NCBI GenBank assembly: GCA_963932465.1
Contig: OZ010794.1
Location: 444,541,502 to 444,605,501 of the forward strand
From: Maratus speciosus
Lineage: Eukaryota > Arthropoda > Arachnida > Araneae > Salticidae
Direction: 5' to 3'
Length of the DNA stretch: 64,000 nucleotides
Below are positions 20,114 to 32,159 of the stretch, in pieces (the stretch's first letter is position 1; each line of letters starts with the position of its first letter). The notes beneath the pieces were generated by a model, which saw only the letters and a list, made by a program, of their open reading frames with translations, did not search any database and was not told where the DNA came from. The translations under genes were made by a program, and so were the position numbers.

Positions 20114-21733
20114 ATATATCGTCGCCTCAGAGCAACAATAGAACGTCTAGTAATAATAAAAAAATGAGATGTCTGACTAGAGGTCTGCACGGGCCGGAAT
20201 TCCCGAGCCCGGGCCGGCCCGTTTGCATTTTTACAGTTCTCAGCTCGGCCCGTACAAAAATTAGTGAAAACAGGCCCGGCCCGGCCCGATTCAATTTCTA
20301 CAAAAAAAAATCCGTTCTTTATCGACATACAATTAAGATTCTTTTAATGAATACTACGTACATATTTATGGGAAAATTTTACAGTATATATTAGATTACT
20401 ATGTGTTCGCAAAGCAGAAAACACACAATAGTAAACATTAACGATTACACAGTGTTTTAGTCATCGTCTCTACAGACATTTCGAAATTCCAATAAGGATT
20501 TATTAAAAAGTTAATGTAGTTCAGAATAAAGGATTAAAAACATGATACCTTTTGAAGCTGTATGATAAAAAGTAGATTTGCGAAAATATTTCTCTCATTT
20601 TTAAGGCTTTTCTCAAATCGAAAGAAGTTACATTTCGACACATTTGAGAATTCATTTCTTTTCGGAAACGCGTAAGATTGGCAGGTATGCTTATTCAGAA
20701 ACTATGTAAATGCCGTCTTTTTCATAGATAAAAACAATATATCTTTCTCTGAAAATACTGCCAAAGTTAGCGTTATGAATAGAATTTCCGGAAGCGATAG
20801 CACAGGAAAGGAGAAAAATGTACAGTCACATGACAAGAATCTCTGTTATCTCTGTAAGTAATTTATCAAATATAGAGAAAGCTATTCGTTTCCAAATGCC
20901 TTCAATAGTCAGGCCTGTGAATTTTATGCCTTTATAGTTAAAAATGAGTCAGAAAATGTGTTTGAAAGTTTCGCATTGTTGAGCAGTGAATATGAGAACC
21001 CCTTAAGGTATATTTCCAAAGATACTGCTAACAGAAGTTCATTATCACTATTAATACGTTTACAAAACATAATGCCTGTCCTACACATCCTGAGATCGAT
21101 TAAGACCAGTTCCGTCGCGGCATGAGTCTGCTGAAAAAAAAATTAAACCCGTAATCAGACATCTTGTAACTGTACGATGCCGATCTCTACGATGGACATG
21201 TTACATATCTGTATTGATGTTGTTAAACTCGCATCGGCTCGTGACGCACATTTATACTTCTCGAGAAAATCATATTCATTGAAAATGGCTCGTATTTTAT
21301 CTGCTTCGCTTGAATTCTTATATCGGGCCGATTGGCCCGATTAATTTTTTTATAGGCCCGGGCCGGCCCTGCAGGCCCTTTCAATTTTTTTGCCGGCCCG
21401 GCCAGTTTATTTTGTCTGTCGGCCCGGCCCGTTGAAAAAATTGTCTTAATTCTGCCGGCGGCCCGGCCCGCGAGCCGGGCCGGGTACGGGCCTCGGGCCA
21501 AGCCCGGGCCCGTGCAGACCTCTATGTCTGATTCACTGCTATGAGAAACTGTCTTTTCATCTAGTGGAATAACTTCTGAAACACAAAGTTATGTTGAATA
21601 CTATATCTCAGATGCGTTTTATAAAAATTCCCTACTCTTCCACCAGTTGCAGACACAGTTTTTCATAGCAGTAACTCAGACATCTCATTTTCGTTATTAC
21701 TAGATGTCCCACTGTTGCTTCGAGGCGACGATA
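20114..21733. mobile_element. palindromic MITE interrupted by a hAT element
   Basis: The left arm begins TATATCGTCGCCTC at 20116 and runs to the hAT insertion at 20178. The right arm (about 21645-21733) is its inverted copy, including GAGATGTCTGA, ACTGCTATGA and GAGGCGACGATAT. Without the hAT it is about 270 bp. It sits between two mariner ends (ACACCCTT / ACAGGGTGT). Confidence 0.7.
20178..21524. mobile_element. hAT-type element with GC-rich ends
   Basis: Perfect 18-base-class inverted ends TAGAGGTCTGCACGGGCC, flanked by 8-bp target copies TGTCTGAC (20170) and TGTCTGAT (21525), the hAT hallmark. Both ends are dense in GGCCCGGCCC words over 50-150 bp, in sharp contrast to the AT-rich interior. 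1,347 bp. I could not read a hAT transposase in the interior; long frames over the ends (for example 21223-21501 minus) are composition artefacts. Same family as 40676-41520. Confidence 0.85.
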
Positions 21734-21960
21734 TACAGGGTGTAAAGGAAAGTCCCTTTAAAATGAAAATACTTGCGAACGGAGAGAGCTACAGCTATGC
21801 AAGTGAGGTAACGGTATAATAAATTGACTATGCCCGACCTAATGGAAACGACACTAGCGCCCTAGTGGCGAAATTTGGAAGATAGCCATTGCAAATCGAA
21901 AACGAAAAGAGATAGAGCAAAATTTCCAGTTACAAAATTTTAGATCATCAATTAGTTAGT

Positions 21961-22506
21961 ATGAAACGACATTTAGTTCACACGGATAAGATAAATCGTC
22001 GCCTGTATACACAAGAATGTTTGAAATCGATGAGCGACGATTCTACTTTGCATATTCACATTCCAGAAATGTATCAGTGCACAATTGCAGATTGTGACGT
22101 TCTACTGTGCTGTAATGTATGTAAAAAATTAATTTCTAAGGCATTTAAAATTTTATATTAACCCTTTCAGGGACAGAAGAATTCTGTTCGTAAACTGATG
22201 AAATAATTGACTGACAGCAGAATCATCAAACGAATTTCTAAGAAAATAAAACCCACTAATTTGCACTTTCATTACAAAAGCAAAATTTTATCAAAATATT
22301 CTTGGTGCCATTTGTCAGTTTTGGAATTAAAATTAGGTGGCTAGACCGTCTAGCAACCACCATTGAAAGTGTTAAATCTACGTCGTCGTATCGAAGAGGC
22401 TTGTAATAGACGTACCATGCTGAGAAAGGTGCATGCAGAATTATACTCACGAATACAAACGTGTATTGTGAGCAATGGCGAACTTTTCGAACACGCTGAA
22501 TATTAA
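21961..22506 (+). pseudogene. mariner transposase remnant split by a TTAA MITE
   Basis: The part after the insertion (22376-22506) encodes RRRIEEACNRRTML then NGELFEHAEY and a stop, matching the C-terminal (L)RxRIxxAC...NGGxFEH block of mariner-like transposases. The part before the insertion (21961-22157) is an open frame with no recognisable motif. Conceptually removing 22158-22371 while keeping one TTAA leaves the two parts in the same frame with no stop, so the insertion is what broke the frame. No catalytic D is seen, so the source copy was already defective. Confidence 0.6.
22158..22375. mobile_element. piggyBac-type (TTAA) MITE
   Basis: Bounded by TTAA on both sides with inverted ends CCCTTTCAGGG and CACTTTCAATG. 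About 215 bp. It is homologous along its length to the TTAA element at 45667-45883 (shared words such as TATTCTT.GTGCCA and GGAATTAAAAT). Confidence 0.78.
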
Positions 22507-22960
22507 CTTTTTATCACTGTGAGATAGTTTGTCTTTTTTGTGTTTTTGTGTGATGTTATCAAAATGTATTGAGATAAGTACGTATTTATCCAATAAATTG
22601 TGCGTATTTTCTCATACTTCTGGCTGTTCCATTCAAACGTCTACATCAAATGGAGTGCAACGATTTTGGACATTTTTGGGTATACAGGCGAAGATATGTC
22701 TTATCCGTATAAACCAAGTGTCGTTTCGTAATAATTAATTGATACTCTAAAACTTTCTATTTGGATATTTTGCTCTATCTCATTCCGTTTTCGATTTGCA
22801 ATGGTTATCTTCTATATATTTCGCCACTAGGGGGCGCTGCTGTCGCTTGCATTAAATCGGGCGTAGTCGCTTTACTATGCCGTTACGTCACTTGCATAGC
22901 TGTAGCTCTCTCCGTTCAAATGTATTTTCAGGTTAAAGGGGCTTTCCTTTGCACCCTGTA

Positions 22961-23262
22961 TATTATTTGAATAAAACTATTTATTTTAAATTCTAATTAA
23001 AATAAATGCACACACACACTAGACACAATTATATATTTAAAATATAAAACTGTATTTTGATATAAATACTGAAAACTATTATTGTTCTCTTATTTTTAAA
23101 TATGATTCATAAAATATTACTACGGTTTGTTTTTTGTGCTTTATCTTTTTTCTTCACCTTTAAAAATAAGGAATTTCATTTACTCTTAATACAAGGTAAT
23201 CTGTTTTAAAATCTGGCTTATAGAAATCGTTTCTTTGGTGCTTAAAGAAAAATAGTCTCTTA
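22961..23262 (+). repeat. R1 repeat, dispersed copy
   Basis: Begins TATTATTTGAATAAAAC directly after the mariner end and shares the ATATGATTCATAAAATATTA and TTTCTTTGGTGC landmarks with the R1 units at 5335-12010. Confidence 0.7.
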
Positions 23263-23937
23263 TTTGAAATTGGATAAAACATGGCGTAAGTGCTAAATCA
23301 ATTCGTCGGAACAAAGACGGAACGTAATTACTAGGTTACTTCTGTTCTTTGGATCTTTCAAATGGTACTTGATGATTTAACGTAGCATTGAAAGATAAAT
23401 TATCGAGCTTCGAACACAATAATATATTAGAAGAAAAATAAATAAAAATACCATTATATTTGCTATACTTATAGTTAAGAATGAAAGAATTGTTCTTTCC
23501 GCTGCAACAAAAAACTGTTACATAATAACTATTAACACTTTTCTTGTGAATAAAAATAATAAGCTGCTACGTGTTACGAAATGTTTTTTTTTTGTTGTTG
23601 TTGTTGTTATATATTTATATGGGATAAAAGAACGTCAAATCACAAAAGAGCAGATAAAAAATAATTTAAAATTATAATATCTTTAGTTACACATCAGAGT
23701 TTGAAAAGCAGGGGACGCGGCGGCGTCCACAAGGGTAACACAGTGTGATAGACAGGAGAGATGGGTTTAGGTGTTGTAATGTCCTATCTAAGCTATGAAA
23801 TTAGGTAGGTGACTTAACGCGTCAGCAGTATAATAAAGTTCGCAAAAAATATCTGTTTTTACTCAGGTAATTATTAGGTAAATTTTATCTTTTGAACTGC
23901 AACATCGTGAAGTAAAAGTAACAAAATTTAAACCCTT
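23263..23937. other. no gene seen
   Basis: AT-rich sequence with a short TTG microsatellite near 23590-23610 and a small GC-rich patch at about 23707-23730. Confidence 0.4.
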
Positions 23938-24120
23938 TGCGACGAGGGCCATGTGCACTTCTTTTTATCTTTGGGCACCACGCTTTTCATATTGTATTTG
24001 TTGTCTTACTTAATTCCTGAAATGTGATTATATAATGGGAAAATTTAAGTACTAAAATACTGGTGTTGAAATTCTAGGATTTGCGCAACTTAAACGTGGC
24101 GGTTGCCACGAAAAGATTAA
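23938..24120. mobile_element. possible degenerate TTAA MITE
   Basis: TTAA at both ends with imperfect inverted ends (ACCCTTTGCG versus ATCTTTTCGTGG). 183 bp. The weakest member of the TTAA group in this window. Confidence 0.45.
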
Positions 24121-25579
24121 AGATTGCTGTGTTGACAGATTGGGGTATTTTTTCCTCATTTTGAGGTGTTCTGAGCCTTTAGTTGAATTATGTTATCTCT
24201 CGTGATTTTCTATCTATTTACATACTGAAGAGGGGCTTTGAATACGTTCGAAACGTTTAATGTTTTGTTTTTTAAATGATTTTTATGTGCTTTTTAACTA
24301 TTTTATTAAATTGCCTGTATTTTTGTAATTGTTTTTAATATTCTCAATGGGATTCATGAGCATGTTTCATGCAGATGAGTTTTAGGTTAAAAGGAAGGCA
24401 GATATAATCTCTAGTAGAGGAGCAGCATCAAGTGTATTGCGATATTTGTTCTTAATACATTCGCAAGACTTAAAAACCGTTTCAACAAATCCTATATTTC
24501 TGATAGGCAACATGCATTTTATTGTTTTATCACCGAGTTCTTGGTACTCTTACTTTACGGCTACACAAGAGTGAACGATTCTTTTTTTCTTTTTCTAAAC
24601 AATCAGATAGTTAAATAGAATCAGTCGGAAGCTCAGTCAATTTTTATTTTTCAGAAACTGATAAATTTTCGGTTTGTTGAAAGAAAAAATCGTAAAATGG
24701 GTTTGAAATCTATTTATTATCACTCCTCCGCTTTGAAAACTATGTCTGAACGACATTTTAAGTCCTTTTAAGTGAATCATTATGTTACATTTTACTTTTT
24801 CTGACAATTTTTCGTATAAGATTCTGTAAAGTTCCTTAAAAACTTCTTTATGATTTTTTTTTTAAAAAGTTTCTCAAAAATCTAATTTTTTAATCATAGA
24901 TTCGATTTTTTAGACTCCTTTAAATTGGTTACATAATTATTCAGTAATTCTAAATTTAGTTTATCTATTTCTGAAAAAAATATGATATAAGTATGGCAGC
25001 ATTTGAAAACATTAACTGTTATGGAATTTAGAGTTCAGTTTAAAAGTATGGGCTTAAAAATAAAATTTGAACGTCATGCCTCAATTCAAACAATCTTTTA
25101 AGTGCTTTTTCTCATGAAAGCATTATCACTTCTTTGTGCAAAAGCAATGTAGTATAGGGCTGTCCATTGACAGGTCTGGAATCTATTGAACTCGTTTAAC
25201 TAAAATTTCCGTATTTGACAGATTGATGGAGAGCTTCTTTCAAGGATTAGGGGGGGGGGAGGGGGGTTATGCGGTTAGGCAGTATATGTGCATACAGCAA
25301 TAGTTACAAGCTACATGGGGTGTAGCTGCTTTGATAAGAGCGTGTAAGACTGAATAAAGCCAACGCATATATCAATGCAAATAGCACAGCAATTGGAGGC
25401 TCAATTTCATTTCCACATAAATTACTGCGAATGGCATTATATATGTTACGATGTAGTAGTTCGCAACTTTCAAAGTTCAAAGATGTATACTTAGTTCTTA
25501 ATTAGATAGGTTCTTTATTAAAACCAATTAAATTAAATTAAATTAAAATATACACACACACATTAAATGTCACATAACG
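24121..25579. other. no gene seen
   Basis: AT-rich. Contains a G run at about 25250-25266. A GAAGAGGGGCTTTGAATACG ... CGAAACG stretch near 24228 resembles 3' regions of Penelope-like elements, too weakly to call. Confidence 0.4.
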
Positions 25580-26083
25580 GCGAGATGGGTAAAGAACTTG
25601 CCATTTGCGCAGCTAGGTGTCCGGTCTTCCTTGAAAGGAAACATCAGTGCTGCAACAGCTTCGGAATTGTTATACGGGAAACCACACTCCGATTTCACTT
25701 TGAATTTTTAGGTATTTGACCATCTTCAGATCCTGATCTTAAAACATTCGTGGATTACCCGAGAGAAAGCATGGGGAAGTTGCAACTAGTGCCTCCTGCA
25801 AACAACGGATGTCAAACAACGTTCATCTACCAAGAAATGCACAGCTGCTCCCCGTCTTTGTCAGGCGTGTTGCATCCAGGAAACCACTCCACTCTACCTA
25901 CGACGGACGATTTAAAGCCCTGTCCCTCGCCCTGTCCCGTTTAGCCAAATGTTTTGGGCTTGATGCCAAGAGAAGAAAAGCAACTGTCTGCCTCGACCGA
26001 CTAAAGCCTTCAATTCTCCCCAGTGCGCCGAAGGATATCCTTGCAACCAACAAGACAGAGCACCAAAAGATTGACTCTGAGAG
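25580..26083 (+). pseudogene. Ty3/gypsy-type retrotransposon pol, C-terminal remnant
   Basis: A first frame (25589-25711) gives LPFAQLGVRSSLK, then SELLYGKP and a stop, which fits the end of the integrase core. A later frame (about 25750-25850) covers DYPRESMGKLQ and the linker. A third (about 25848-26040) gives VFVRRVASRKPLHSTYDGRF and CLDRLKPS, the characteristic YxGPF and DRLKPA blocks at the end of gypsy pol. Two or more frameshifts and the missing upstream pol make it dead. Confidence 0.78.
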
Positions 26084-26139
26084 GACGACTAGATCAGATA
26101 GACGACTCTATATAGTTCCGTGCCTGAGGATACCGGAGG

Positions 26140-26400
26140 AAAGGGGAAGAGGGGTACTGTAGCGTCTTGACTGCAACCACCATCTGCTGTTTTAACTGCA
26201 ACCGATATGTGAAATCTACTTTAACTGGGATCACTGCACGCACCGTTAACTGTGAGTGTCGTGACTCTAGGTTTTCTCTACACAGTCCCTTGTTGTTGTC
26301 ACTTCGAATTGAGTAGGACAAACTTTCCCTACCTGTGAACTGCATACCCACATGGGATCGTCTGTTAACGTTTGCTGGATCCAAAATATTGCAATTTTGG
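26140..26400 (+). mobile_element. polypurine tract and start of a 3' LTR (gypsy-type)
   Basis: A purine-rich GGAAAGGGGAAGAGGGG stretch (about 26139-26155) is followed by TACTGTAGCG, so an LTR probably starts with TGTAGCG at 26159-26160. The LTR's far end is not identifiable. No second LTR is visible upstream, so the element is truncated at its 5' side. Confidence 0.55.
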
Positions 26401-29264
26401 GATATTAAAATAAATGTTGGTAAAAATCAATGTGGTTGTGTGTCAACTAATATTAAAAAATATAAGTATCATTAGGAGTGAGCTGATCTAGTGATATTAA
26501 ATTAGCAATGAATTACTAGGTCTTATGCGTATTTTCCCTCATTTTGAGAGCAATATAATTACATGAGACAAAATTTATAAACCAAAGCTATCAACTTTGT
26601 TTATATGTTTGCAGATTAACCGTTTCTGTGATTTACGCAATTATCCATATTATTTTCAAGCACCCCCAACAGGCGCAGCACATACCCTTGTATTCGGAAC
26701 TGCTGTTCTAACACATTCACAAAAACACATGCATCTAAAACAGCTAAAATTCCGTAAAAATACTCCAATTGTACTGACAAAATATTTATATAGATTTGGA
26801 AATTTGATAATTTCCTTGACAGATAGCTGAGTGAAAAGTCTAATTAAATATTCTTTTTTACTGAAGCTGTTAAATTTATTTTTATCTTTATATTGTAAAA
26901 TAAATGCGTAACAGTAAAGGCGAAATGTAAAAAATGTTAGTGAAAATTACAATTTAACTAGACTTTCAACATTGTTATCTGTAAAGGATATTTCACAATG
27001 CATATTCGCTGTTTTCTAACACAATTTTGAAATCACGTTCATCGAAGAAAACAAAGAAACAAAAATCCGTAAAATTACCAAATTTGTACTGATTGTTTTT
27101 TCTTTACAATGATATAAGCAAAATGTAAAATTGATGCACATAAATTTTCATGGCAATTTTTTCCAAATGTCGACAGAAAATAATTGTAAATATTTTAATT
27201 AATAAAAAGCTTTTCATTTAAAATCTATTCCTTATCATATATATTACATTTCATAAACATAAACTGAAAGTATTTTAAAACGTGAAACATAAAAACCTCA
27301 AAGAATTTATTTACATTTCTTATCAAAAGTTAAAAATGAAAAAAAATACACCTTAATTTACGATTTTATTTTCCACAAAATGAAAATGTGTAAAAAATAA
27401 TCTTATATATATATCGAGCTATCTAATTATGCATGCATAAAATCTAGGCATTTGTCATTTTCAGATTAGTGTAATTAGATGCTTTTTTAAATGGAATATT
27501 ATAATTAATGATGTTTATACTTTAAAAATATAAATATTTAATGTTTAGTAAAGCGCTTAAATAATAAAATAAATACTGAAAAAAATGTTTATTTATTGAT
27601 CATTAGATTAGAATGATGAGCATATAAACATCTTTAATGCTCTTTTATGTAATTTAATGAAAAAAAAAGCTAAAATGTTTAAAATTGTTATCTTTATTCC
27701 GTTTAAAATTGAACTTAATGCGTTTCTCATCGTCAAGTAACTTAATGTAGTGTAAAGAAAAAAATCATAATTAGTTCATTTTGTATAACAAGATGGTGTT
27801 TTTAAATGTGAGTTAAAACTGGTAGATTAAATCTTTAACTTTTATCAAGGATCAGGTTTATTTCAACATTAGAAAAATCCAAAAAAATGTTAGACTCATA
27901 AAAATTGGTACACATTTAAATACAGAAAGACTTTGTTAAATTGCCACTCGCTTGAAATGTCATACCGTATAAAACAAATCACAGCCATAGAGATAGGGGT
28001 ATACAGCTAAACAATCCTAGTAAACCGTTACTCTAAAGATAAGGGACCGTGTTAAAACATTACTTTCAGCTATATGATCTCACTTTTTTATTTCCTAAAA
28101 ACAAAAACTGCAAAATGATAAAAGAAACAAAAATTTGTGAGAAGGAATTAAAGAAAAACGACAACGAACATGTCGAAAAGAAACCATCAAAACTCAAATT
28201 TCAAAACGTTGTAGTTGCATTACGTACAGCCGACTAAGAAAAAACAACAACAACAACAAAAAAAAAAAACAGGAACAGTCTATATATTTAAATCAACAAA
28301 TTGTCTCAGAAAAAAAAAAAAAGAAAAGCGCAATTGCCATCCGATTAAAAATTTTTTCTTCTTTAAATTTAGGATGAGCGAAGCAAATCCTCTACTAGGC
28401 TACACAAATTACATTTTGTCGTACACTTTACAAAAAAACTATTCAGTATTTTGACTTGAAATTAAACATAAAGATAAATTATGATCTGTAGATTTGCACA
28501 CTATTATTTTTTTTTTACAGAATAACTTTAAAAAAATTATTATTTTAATTAATTTATTTTGCATGTTTTTCCATTACGGACGCATTTTTACAAATAAAAC
28601 ATGAAACACGTCTATTTGCAGGAGAAAAAATAAATCATGGAGTTAGTTATTATAGATAGAATAATGATTAATTAAATAGGTTCACGAAGAAATTTTAAGA
28701 AATTTTTAAAATATATATTTTTTTTAATTATAGCATATTTTTAATGAATTAAATTTCGTGAAAATTCAGTTATTTACATTCAATTATAAAAGTATTTTTC
28801 AGTGTTAAGAATTGAAATATACAATTTATTCTTATTATGTGAAGCCATTTACGTAGACAATACTTACGCATTTTAAAAGAATTATATTATGATTTTTTTT
28901 TATAAAGTGGCAACAAAAGAATTGAAAACAAATAAAATTAATTGTTAAATTTGTTATATCATAAATAAAAAAATTCTGAGGAAATTCTTCGTTATTTGGT
29001 TGAATTTATATCCGTAAAATTAAACTGCGCTAAAACATAAAATAGCGATTTTGCTTAATAAAGATGAAAAATAATATAAAAAAATAGTGTTACTTTCAAA
29101 TATTTATCTTATTAAATAATGCTTTGCGAATCCAAACAAAGCATGGCTTTTGCTAGTTTTTAAAAAAATACCCTTAAGTGGTCATCTTCATAGTAAAATT
29201 GTACTAAACGCTGAAATTTTTTTTACAGCATATTTCGTTCTCTCATTAAATTTTACTTTAGGAT
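26401..29264. other. no gene seen
   Basis: Long AT-rich stretch with A- and T-runs. The open frames at 26597-26830, 28049-28237 and 28215-28454 have no recognisable motif. A CAA/A-rich simple repeat lies at 28240-28270. Confidence 0.4.
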
Positions 29265-30215
29265 ATTAACAAGGAAGGTCTCCTTACAGGGCATTCTCAT
29301 GTTGAAAAAAAAGCTAGTGAAACTACTCATGTATGTAATAAGGGATCAGTCAAATTTAATGGCGGAGTTACAGTAGAAAGTCTGTAAAATAATAAAATAC
29401 TTTCGAATATTTGGCGCGAAAATACGAAAGTGACACGCGATTTGGCGAGCAGGATTTTTCCTCGCCAAAAGCAAACGATTTTAATAATCTGAAAATTGTT
29501 TATTAATTGATTTTTAGAATGCACGGTTTTTAATGAATTTAAACTTAATGAAAGAGGTTATTATATATTTTTTTATATTACATATATATGTTGCTTGCTG
29601 CTGTAGTTATTTAATTTTATCACTGTAAAAATATTTTCTATGCTTTGCAAGTTGCAAATATCTATTTTAAATTATAGTCAGCTAACATTTGATTGCCATA
29701 ATACATTTCCATATCGAAGACGAAGTCGTTTCCATAGCAACAAAATCAAATCGACAGTGTTCTATCTGCCTTATTTTTGAGCTTGAAATAATTTAAATGA
29801 ATTTAAATTTTGTTTTAAATCGTAAAATATGATACTTAAATTTTATTATAAATACATATAAATATATATGACAAACTATATTTAAAACAAACTAAAAATG
29901 ACAAAACTATAGTTAAAACAAATTAAAAATGACAAAACTAAAGTTATTTAAATTAAACTTATATAAACAAATTCAACATAAAAAGTTTTTTCTTACATAA
30001 AAGCGTATTTTTTTTTTCATCGCCAACTGGTGATAAATCGCCAAATAAACGAAAATTTCGTTATTTTTTTACGGTTGCTGTATCGGGGTTCCTCCAAAAA
30101 ACTTTTTATTAACATATATCCGTATGAGAAGAACTTTCTGTAATTTTTTCAGATTTTTCTGAGTATGCCCGTATGGAGACCTTCCTTGTAAGCAAAGGGA
30201 AGTCATTCGTTCAAG
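29265..30215. repeat. inverted repeat pair, ~65 bp arms
   Basis: AACAAGGAAGGTCTCC with following sequence (29265-29330) recurs inverted at about 30145-30215 (GGAGACCTTCCTTG). The roughly 0.8 kb between is AT-rich without recognisable coding. Possibly the ends of a decayed DNA transposon. Confidence 0.55.
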
Positions 30216-31055
30216 TAGTTTAATCATCATTATCCTTCTGACCGCCGAGCAAAAGGGCAAAATTGTATTGTTGTTCCCCCTGTAATTTTTTTACAATGCT
30301 AAAAAAGGGTTTTTTTCCAACATGATCTAAAAAGATTATTACTTATAGGCATATAAGCCTTCAGACTATTAATAATAACGTTATTTTTTAAAAACTGGAT
30401 TATATTTGTAGAATTAAATTAATTTAACCCTGTATGTACCATATTATGAATTCATGAAAATTTCATCTTCTAAAGCATTTGTCTTGAATTTTTGAAACTA
30501 CATTAGAAGATTTACTCAATCATTTAATAAATTTTAGAAGGATTTTGCAAATTAAAATTAATTAATTAAATTTTAATTTATAGGGATTTTGTGCAATATT
30601 TATAACTTCAGTCAAATCTTTTATTAAAAATATTTTTTTTAGTATTTGGTAGAATTAAGGGTTGTACAAATACAATAGAAATATAGAAATATTTACGAAC
30701 TGTAATTTCCTCCCCCCCCCCCTCCTCACAATCTTTCAACGTCAAGAAAGCTGAAAAGATGCAAAGGCAAAAGAAATCATTCCTTTAAAAATATTTTTGT
30801 TTTGTAACGTACAATTAAAAGGCGTATATCTTTCCCTTATCACGGGCGCTCCCTCCCAGCTTACCATAAAAGTTCCTTTAAGAAGGAACCCTAAAAATTT
30901 CTACATGCTGTTGGCAAACCACCGCTCATAGTTAATCAGTTTCTCGCCAAATCTTTTTCTATCGCGTGCATTATTGCCAAATCTTCGTGCGTTGGCAATG
31001 TTGCTCCGCTAAGTGGCGTTGACGTGTAACAGTACTTTGTCTCATTGCGCTTTCT
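30216..31055. other. no gene seen
   Basis: AT-rich, with a short C run near 30711-30724. Confidence 0.4.
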
Positions 31056-31063
31056 GCCTCTCA

Positions 31064-31705
31064 CAGGGGCGTAGTTACAAAAAAATTTCCGGGCGGGAGG
31101 GGGGTGGGAGGGGAGTTTACAATGTTCCCAACGTGAAACAAATTGCTCTATTTTCCAACTAAAATGATATGCTCAATGTGTTTTTAATAATAATGATACT
31201 TATACGAAAAAATCAAAAGAAAAATGCTGAAACTAAAAACATAAAAATTATAATTATTGGTTCCTTTAATGAAAGTTTTTGTCTTCATTTATGTACGATT
31301 CATAATCGTACTTCATATGAAAATAGTCTCATATTTTTAGATTTTTGAGAAAGGAACAAAGTTTTGGAGGAAATGTATTAGAGACAATGTTGATGGACAA
31401 GAGTAGAGAAATTCAGTTCTGGTAGATGTATGATATTTTCGTAGCACAAAGAACAAAATGAGAAATTGAGTCTGGCTTTTTGTTTGTATTTCTTTTGAAA
31501 GTTTAACTATTTTACTATTACAGAACTCAGAAAGGTAGTCAGCATAACAACAAAAAATCCTTTTTTTTTTTTTACTTTTTATTTGAAAAAAGAAAAAGTG
31601 TTTCAAAAATCTATAATTTCCCAACTCTAAGCTCAAATTTCCCACGTTCACATACATTGGGTGGGGGGGCGAGGCTCCCCCCATAACCCCCCATCCTCCC
31701 CCCTG
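31064..31705. mobile_element. hAT-type MITE (CAGGGGCG ends)
   Basis: Ends CAGGGGCGTAGTTAC and ...CCCCCTG, flanked by a perfect 8-bp target duplication GCCTCTCA (31056-31063 and 31706-31713). Subterminal tracts are G-rich on the left and C-rich on the right. 642 bp; the 126-codon minus frame across it is a composition artefact. Confidence 0.82.
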
Positions 31706-31713
31706 GCCTCTCA

Positions 31714-32159
31714 GCATAACTCATCTAAAAATAAAAGCTCCGGCCTTTTCCTTATTGCCTTCTTCGGGGCACCTCTCTTGGTATTAAAACTGTATTTGCA
31801 AACAGTGGATATGTTGAATACATTTCTATAAGTTGTATAACGACAATTTCTCTTCGACTGTTTCGTGAGTGTTTCTGTAAATACAAACCTGGATTGCACT
31901 TTTATCACGGCTTTGTCAACAATCAACCGCATAAACATGACAGCATGCGGGACTTCCCCCAGTTTTAAAAAAGGGTGTTTTTGAAAGAAACATTTTTTAA
32001 AGTTTTCACATTCTACATGATTTTACCTGAGGTGGACCGCTTGGAGCGTTGCAGCTTACTTAATTCTATCGGTTGGAAAGTTTTTGAAAGTTCCAACATT
32101 AAGAATCTGCAAGGAAAACGAATAATGCAAAAGGAGAATTTCCCTTTAGAAATTATGTA
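31714..32159. other. no gene seen
   Basis: Two short open frames (31711-31938 minus, 31975-32169 plus) show no motif I recognise. Confidence 0.4.

Larger units (their letters stand above)
21736..22958 (+). mobile_element. mariner/Tc1-type element with long inverted ends
   Basis: Ends CAGGGTGTAAAGGAAAGTCC and inverted CAGGGTGCAAAGGAAAGCCC at TA. The inverted similarity continues for about 175 bp on each side (for example GAGAGAGCTACAGCTATGCA, ...CGAAAACG). It contains a transposase C-terminal fragment and a TTAA element. About 1.0 kb without that insertion, so internally deleted relative to a full mariner (~1.3 kb). Confidence 0.82.

Noticed and set aside
20026..20394. Overlapping 100- and 120-codon open frames near the hAT left end
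   Set aside because: They cross the transposon end and owe their length to GC-rich terminal sequence lacking stops.
24225..24290. Penelope-like 3' region wording
   Set aside because: Only a short similarity in wording; no reverse transcriptase or GIY-YIG remnant nearby.
26597..26830. Possible exon (77-codon frame after a pyrimidine tract)
   Set aside because: No second exon, no recognisable domain and no convincing splice donor.
31337..31717. 126-codon open frame with Gly-rich start
   Set aside because: Lies across the G/C-rich ends of the hAT MITE; composition artefact.
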